8,852 nt of DNA from Anaerolineaceae bacterium (GTDB taxonomy: Bacteria; Chloroflexota; Anaerolineae; Anaerolineales; Villigracilaceae), in assembly GCA_022181005.1 (NCBI GenBank), contig BQMV01000360.1, forward strand, positions 1 through 8,852, read 5' to 3'. A program made the position numbers and the translations under genes. Of this stretch, positions 5,895 to 8,852 are shown one piece after another. A model generated the notes under the pieces. The model saw nothing but the letters and a program-made list of their open reading frames with translations, was not told where the DNA came from and ran no database searches. Position 1 is the stretch's first letter. The number at the start of each line of letters is the position of its first letter.

Positions 5895-5964
5895 TCTGCC
5901 TGTTCGGCTGGTTCGCACTGTAATTCAAGGCGCCTACAGAACATCCCGTCTACGTGTTATCTTG

Positions 5965-5970
5965 TATACT
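5965..5970 (+). promoter_or_regulatory. Possible -10 box for the PucC-like transporter gene
   Basis: TATACT lies 81 nt before the ATG at 6052. The rest of the 157-nt gap shows no Shine-Dalgarno, only a duplicated CCAAACTA near the start. An 18-codon frame (5980-6036) could be a leader peptide, but nothing else supports it. Confidence 0.3.
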
Positions 5971-6051
5971 ATGGTCTCGATGCGTCCTTCGTTTCTGCTG
6001 CGCTCTACTGGACCGCCAAACTATCAAACTAATTAACTGCCAAACTAACCT

Positions 6052-7359
6052 ATGCTCATCAAACGCCTCCAACTTGCCCTCATCCACACTGCTGTTGCGA
6101 TCACGCTCGTCCCCATCAACAGCACGCTCAACCGCGTGATGATCTTTGACCTCGGCTTCTCGAAAACCCTCTTCACGCTTCTTGCGATCTTTCCCTATTT
6201 GCTCGCGCCGATCCAGGTTGCCATCGGCTCGTTCTCCGACCGCAATCCCATCTTCGGCTATCGCCGCACGCCGTATATTTTTGCAGGGCTTCTCCTCTGC
6301 GTGATCGGAGTCGCGGTCGCGCCGCAAGTTGCGATCCTCATCAGCAACAACTTCACGCTGGGCATCATCGTCGGCGTTCTCGCGTTCGGGGCGTGGGGCA
6401 TGGGCTACAACCTCTCCGCCGTTTCCTATTTTTCACTCGCCACCGAAGTCTCAGGGCAAAAGGGACGCGGCGCGACCATCGCCACCATGTTCTTCGTGAT
6501 GGTCATCGGTCTGATCGCGACGGGCATCACCCTCAGCCGCATGGTGCCGACGTACACTCCCGAAGCGTTGACGCGCGCCTTCACCCTCGTCGCCGCCTCA
6601 GCCCTGACCTTGGGTCTGCTCGGGCTCTTCAAACTTGAGAGGTCTGCGGACTTAAGTCCGCGCTCCGAGTCGCACTCCGAAAATTACACGCTCAAAGAAA
6701 TCGTCTCCGCCATCAAAGAGAATCGCGTGGCAAAAATATTCTTCGTTTATCTTTTACTACTCCTCGCCGCGATTCTGGGACAAGATGTTCTGCTCGAACC
6801 CTTCGGCGCGCAAGCCTTCGGCATGACTCTCGAACAAACGTCGCGCATCGTTTCCATCAGCAGTACATTCACGTTGGTCGCGTTCATCGTCGCTGGTTTC
6901 ATGGAAGGGCGCGTGAATAAAAAGGTCATCGCGCAGATCGGCAACCTCGGCGCGTTGACTGGATTCCTCATCGTCATCGCCAGCGGACTGACGGCATCAT
7001 TGTCTCTTTTCTATATCGGCATCACGTTGTTGGGATTCGGCACAGGCATTTCCACCGTTGCGAATCTCGCGTTGATGTTTGAATTAACCGTCCCTGAGAA
7101 AGTTGGTTTATACATCGGCGCGTGGGGTTTCTCGAACGGACTCTCGCGCCTCACGGGTCTGCTCATGGCGGGCGTCGTCGCCGATGTGGCGACGCGGATC
7201 ACAGGCGAGGCATTGAGCGGGTATCTCGTCGTGTTCGGCATCGAAGCGACGATGTTGCTCGTCGCCGCGATCATGCTCTCGCGCATTGACGTTGGCGCGT
7301 TCAAAAAGCAAGCGCACGATCCATCGTTTGTAGATACAGTCGCAGTTGCCGCGGAATAG
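6052..7359 (+). CDS. PucC/BCD-family MFS transporter
   Basis: A 435-residue integral membrane protein of the bacteriochlorophyll-delivery (PucC/LhaA) branch of the major facilitator superfamily, with about 12 hydrophobic helices. Family signatures are NSTLNRVM at 23-30 in helix 1, SDRNPIFGYRRTPYI at 62-76 between helices 2 and 3 (the MFS loop), and QDVLLEPFG at 244-252 at the start of the second half. A variable hydrophilic loop at about 198-220 separates the halves. In phototrophs these proteins assist light-harvesting complex assembly or move (bacterio)chlorophyll; relatives in non-phototrophs have no established substrate. The start is fixed by an in-frame TAA just upstream (6046-6048), and there is no Shine-Dalgarno. 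No photosynthesis genes are visible here, so the substrate is open. A perfect 16-nt palindrome lies in the central-loop codons. Confidence 0.9.
   Translation: MLIKRLQLALIHTAVAITLVPINSTLNRVMIFDLGFSKTLFTLLAIFPYLLAPIQVAIGSFSDRNPIFGYRRTPYIFAGLLLCVIGVAVAPQVAILISNNFTLGIIVGVLAFGAWGMGYNLSAVSYFSLATEVSGQKGRGATIATMFFVMVIGLIATGITLSRMVPTYTPEALTRAFTLVAASALTLGLLGLFKLERSADLSPRSESHSENYTLKEIVSAIKENRVAKIFFVYLLLLLAAILGQDVLLEPFGAQAFGMTLEQTSRIVSISSTFTLVAFIVAGFMEGRVNKKVIAQIGNLGALTGFLIVIASGLTASLSLFYIGITLLGFGTGISTVANLALMFELTVPEKVGLYIGAWGFSNGLSRLTGLLMAGVVADVATRITGEALSGYLVVFGIEATMLLVAAIMLSRIDVGAFKKQAHDPSFVDTVAVAAE
6646..6661. repeat. Perfect 16-nt palindrome inside the transporter gene
   Basis: GCGGACTTAAGTCCGC reads the same on both strands and falls in the codons of the variable cytoplasmic loop between the two six-helix halves. 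The position suggests a tolerated in-frame insertion, possibly part of a dispersed repeat. Confidence 0.7.
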
Positions 7360-7365
7360 AATCAA

Positions 7366-7393
7366 ATCATGCGGTGTATAATCGCCGCATGAT
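7366..7393. promoter_or_regulatory. Inverted repeat enclosing the -10 box (candidate operator) of the DUF6391-like gene
   Basis: ATCATGCGG (7366-7374) and CCGCATGAT (7385-7393) are perfect 9-nt inverted arms separated by 10 nt. TATAAT (7377-7382) lies in the spacer and the ATG start (7389) is within the right arm. A dimeric regulator binding here would block both the -10 region and the transcription start. There is no T-run, so it is not a terminator for the upstream transporter. Confidence 0.55.
7377..7382 (+). promoter_or_regulatory. -10 box of the DUF6391-like gene (leaderless type)
   Basis: TATAAT followed by CGCCGC and then ATG at 7389, the same 6-nt spacing as at nadK and the thioesterase. 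It fixes the start at 7389 rather than an in-frame GTG at 7374, which lies upstream of the -10 box. Confidence 0.6.
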
Positions 7394-7877
7394 CCTCGAT
7401 CTTCCCCTCATTCTCGAAACTCGCCGAAATCACGCGCTCGAACACGCCACGCTTCATCTGCTCGCGCGCAAATACAAAAACCAATCCATGGCGGGACATT
7501 CCAACCCGACGGGATTTTTTCTGCTCGGCGACGTTCCCACCGACGATGTGATCGCCTGCGCGAACGAAGCGCACACGCGACTCAACGCAGGCGAAAGCGG
7601 ACTCGCCGTCCACGAGGGATGCGGAACGAATCTCGTCGTCGCCACGCTTCTCCCCGCGACGTTTGCCTGGATGCCCCTTCGTGGAGCGCGTTCCACCTTC
7701 TGGCGCGTCGGGCTGATTCCTTTCGCTTTGATGCTTGCCCTCTTCGGCTATCTCTTGAGCCGCCCGCTTGGACCCTGGCTTCAAAAATACATCACCACCG
7801 AAGCGGACTTGGGCAATATGCAGATCGTTGATATTCGTTTGATCCGCAAAGGCGTTCATCGTATCATTACGAAATAA
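7389..7877 (+). CDS. DUF6391-like membrane protein
   Basis: A 162-residue protein of unknown function, resembling the DUF6391 family that I recall from Cyanobacteria and Chloroflexota. A conserved-looking N-terminal stretch (RNHALEHATLHLLARK, 13-28) holds H15, E18, H19 and H23. HxxEH is the spelling of the inverted zincin site, but nothing else proves a protease. A second polar stretch, HEGCGTNL (75-82), precedes two hydrophobic segments at about 80-97 and 104-123, followed by a short basic C-terminus with a likely beta hairpin. It starts 30 nt after the PucC-like transporter gene, with its own -10 box, so it can be read alone or with the transporter. Family assignment is moderately sure; function is unknown. 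Confidence 0.78.
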   Translation: MILDLPLILETRRNHALEHATLHLLARKYKNQSMAGHSNPTGFFLLGDVPTDDVIACANEAHTRLNAGESGLAVHEGCGTNLVVATLLPATFAWMPLRGARSTFWRVGLIPFALMLALFGYLLSRPLGPWLQKYITTEADLGNMQIVDIRLIRKGVHRIITK

Positions 7878-7881
7878 ATCT

Positions 7882-7951
7882 GCCACAGAGACCACTGAGT
7901 TCTTTGAGAAAAACAAAAAAGAATCTCTGCGATCTCTGTGCGCTCTGTGGC
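7882..7951. repeat. CACAGAG/CTCTGTG-type intergenic inverted repeat
   Basis: GCCACAGAG (7882-7890) and CTCTGTGGC (7943-7951) are perfect 9-nt inverted ends. The interior has A-rich bases and repeated ATCTCTG units. It resembles a CACAGAG repeat I recall from intergenic DNA of many bacterial genomes. It begins 4 nt after the DUF6391-like stop and ends 7 nt before the holA ATG, so any holA expression signal overlaps it. Confidence 0.6.
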
Positions 7952-7958
7952 TAAACTC

Positions 7959-8852
7959 ATGCCCAACATTTACTTTCTCTTCGGCAACGACGAATTCGCC
8001 ATCTCGCGCAAACTCAAGGATTTCGACTCGGACTTCACAGACCCCACCAGCGCGGACATGAACACGGCGCGCCTCGACGCGCGCTCGATGAGCGAAACGG
8101 ACTTGAATACCGCCGTCAACGCCATGCCGTTCCTCGCCAAGCGGCGGTTGGTACTGTTGGCGAATCCCTCATCGAAATACAGCAATGCTTCAGCGCGAAA
8201 GAAATTTTTTGAATTCATCGAAAAAGCGCCAGACACGACGCGCATTGCGATGTATGAATCCGTCGAACCACGCGACGTTGAGAAACACTGGCTGGTGAAA
8301 TGGGCGGAGAAAAATAGCAAACTGATTCAAACCAAAGCCTTCATGCTCCCGAAACTAAGAGACATGACAGGCTGGATCGTCAACGAAACCAAAAATCAAG
8401 GCGGAGGGATCGAGCCGCGCGCCGCAGAAATGCTCAAAGACATGGTCGGCGTGGACACGCGTCAGGCGGGGATGGAAATCTCGAAGTTGCTGGCGTACGT
8501 CAATTGGGCGAGGCAGGTCAACGTCGCGGATGTGGAAGCGGTGTGCATCGTCACGTCACAGCAATCGGTGTTCGACTTCGTCGACGCGTTATCGAACGGC
8601 AATGGCAAATCGGCACAGCATCTGTTGCATCGCCTGCTCGAAACCGAAGATCCGTTTTCATTGTGGGGGATGGTCGTGCGGCAATTTCGTTTGTTGATTC
8701 AAGCGCGTGAAATTCTGGATGGGCGCGGCAACAAAGACGATGTGGCGCGCGCGCTGGGCGTGCATCCCTTCGTGGCGGAGAAGACCACGCAACAAGCGAC
8801 GCGCTTTTCCATCGAGAGATCGGAAGAGCGGCGTGTAGGGAAAGAGTGGAGA
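7959..8852 (+). CDS. holA: DNA polymerase III subunit delta (partial; tail is adapter sequence)
   Basis: The first 286 codons (7959-8816) encode a delta subunit, the clamp-loader component that opens the beta sliding clamp during DNA replication. Supporting features are the N-terminus PNIYFLFGNDEFAISRKL, the mid-region WIVNETKNQGGGIEPRAAEML, and the C-terminal domain segments FDFVDALSNGNGKSAQHLLHRLL, DPFSLWGMVVRQFRLLIQAREI and ALGVHPFVAEKTTQQATRFS, all in the usual order. Full proteins have about 320-345 residues, so about 40-60 are missing. The last codons translate Illumina adapter and must not be counted as protein. No Shine-Dalgarno precedes the ATG, and the upstream bases belong to a repeat. 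The helicase-like fold has no intact Walker A, as is normal for delta. Confidence 0.9.
   Translation, partial: MPNIYFLFGNDEFAISRKLKDFDSDFTDPTSADMNTARLDARSMSETDLNTAVNAMPFLAKRRLVLLANPSSKYSNASARKKFFEFIEKAPDTTRIAMYESVEPRDVEKHWLVKWAEKNSKLIQTKAFMLPKLRDMTGWIVNETKNQGGGIEPRAAEMLKDMVGVDTRQAGMEISKLLAYVNWARQVNVADVEAVCIVTSQQSVFDFVDALSNGNGKSAQHLLHRLLETEDPFSLWGMVVRQFRLLIQAREILDGRGNKDDVARALGVHPFVAEKTTQQATRFSIERSEERRVGKEWR
8817..8852 (+). other. Illumina TruSeq adapter read-through at the contig end (artefact)
   Basis: Starting with AGATCGGAAGAGCG, the last 36 bases match the TruSeq adapter (reverse complement of the universal adapter) at 34 positions. The two differences, at 8831 and 8849, are both G where the adapter has T. 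Translated, it gives the peptide SEERRVGKE, a frequent contaminant in predicted proteins. Confidence 0.96.

Noticed and set aside
5895..5945. Rho-independent terminator after the His-rich protein gene
   Set aside because: Only short GC stems (such as GCC...GGC) are seen, and no T-run follows.
7362..7916. 184-codon minus-strand frame opposite the DUF6391-like gene
   Set aside because: The translation is charged and low in hydrophobic structure, typical of antisense to a GC-rich gene. The plus-strand protein has a recognisable family motif and a promoter.

Overview
The window looks like a contig end from a Chloroflexota genome, probably class Anaerolineae. This rests on the gene families (a membrane-embedded Cas4-like nuclease, a B-box zinc-finger membrane protein between nadK and recN, a PucC/BCD-family transporter beside a DUF6391-like protein), moderate GC, and promoters placed for leaderless translation. 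It is inference from family recall; no search was run. There is no rRNA, tRNA, CRISPR array or insertion sequence.

Left part (1-1051): a 4HBT hotdog thioesterase runs off the left edge on the minus strand. It is divergent from a Cas4/RecB-type nuclease that lies in two adjacent reading frames. The first frame carries the N-terminal cysteine and histidine and ends in a membrane helix. The second begins with a membrane helix and carries the D/ExK/QxxxY catalytic motifs and three cysteines.

Centre-left (1122-4246): a tight operon of NAD kinase (nadK), a B-box zinc-finger membrane protein (ATGA overlap) and DNA-repair ATPase recN (9-nt gap). A palindromic intergenic repeat and a strong minus-strand terminator follow.

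Centre (4409-5894): a DtxR-family metalloregulator with a FeoA-like C-terminal domain (minus strand) is divergent from a small SpoIIAA/STAS-like protein carrying a His/Asp-rich insert. The shared upstream region holds two overlapping, oppositely directed promoters. The pair suggests a metal-responsive unit, although the regulator's primary metal site looks altered.

Right part (6052-8852): a PucC/BCD-family MFS transporter, a DUF6391-like membrane protein, and the start of holA (DNA polymerase III delta). The last 36 bases match the Illumina TruSeq adapter at 34 of 36 positions, so the holA tail beyond 8816 is artefactual.

The main sequence-level signal is a repeated start-site layout. Four genes have TATAAT or TATACT ending exactly 6 nt before the start codon and no Shine-Dalgarno, which predicts leaderless mRNAs. 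The His-rich protein gene instead has a strong Shine-Dalgarno. No gene-free stretch exceeds 300 bases; the longest is 5123-5399, described under its promoters and leader hairpin.
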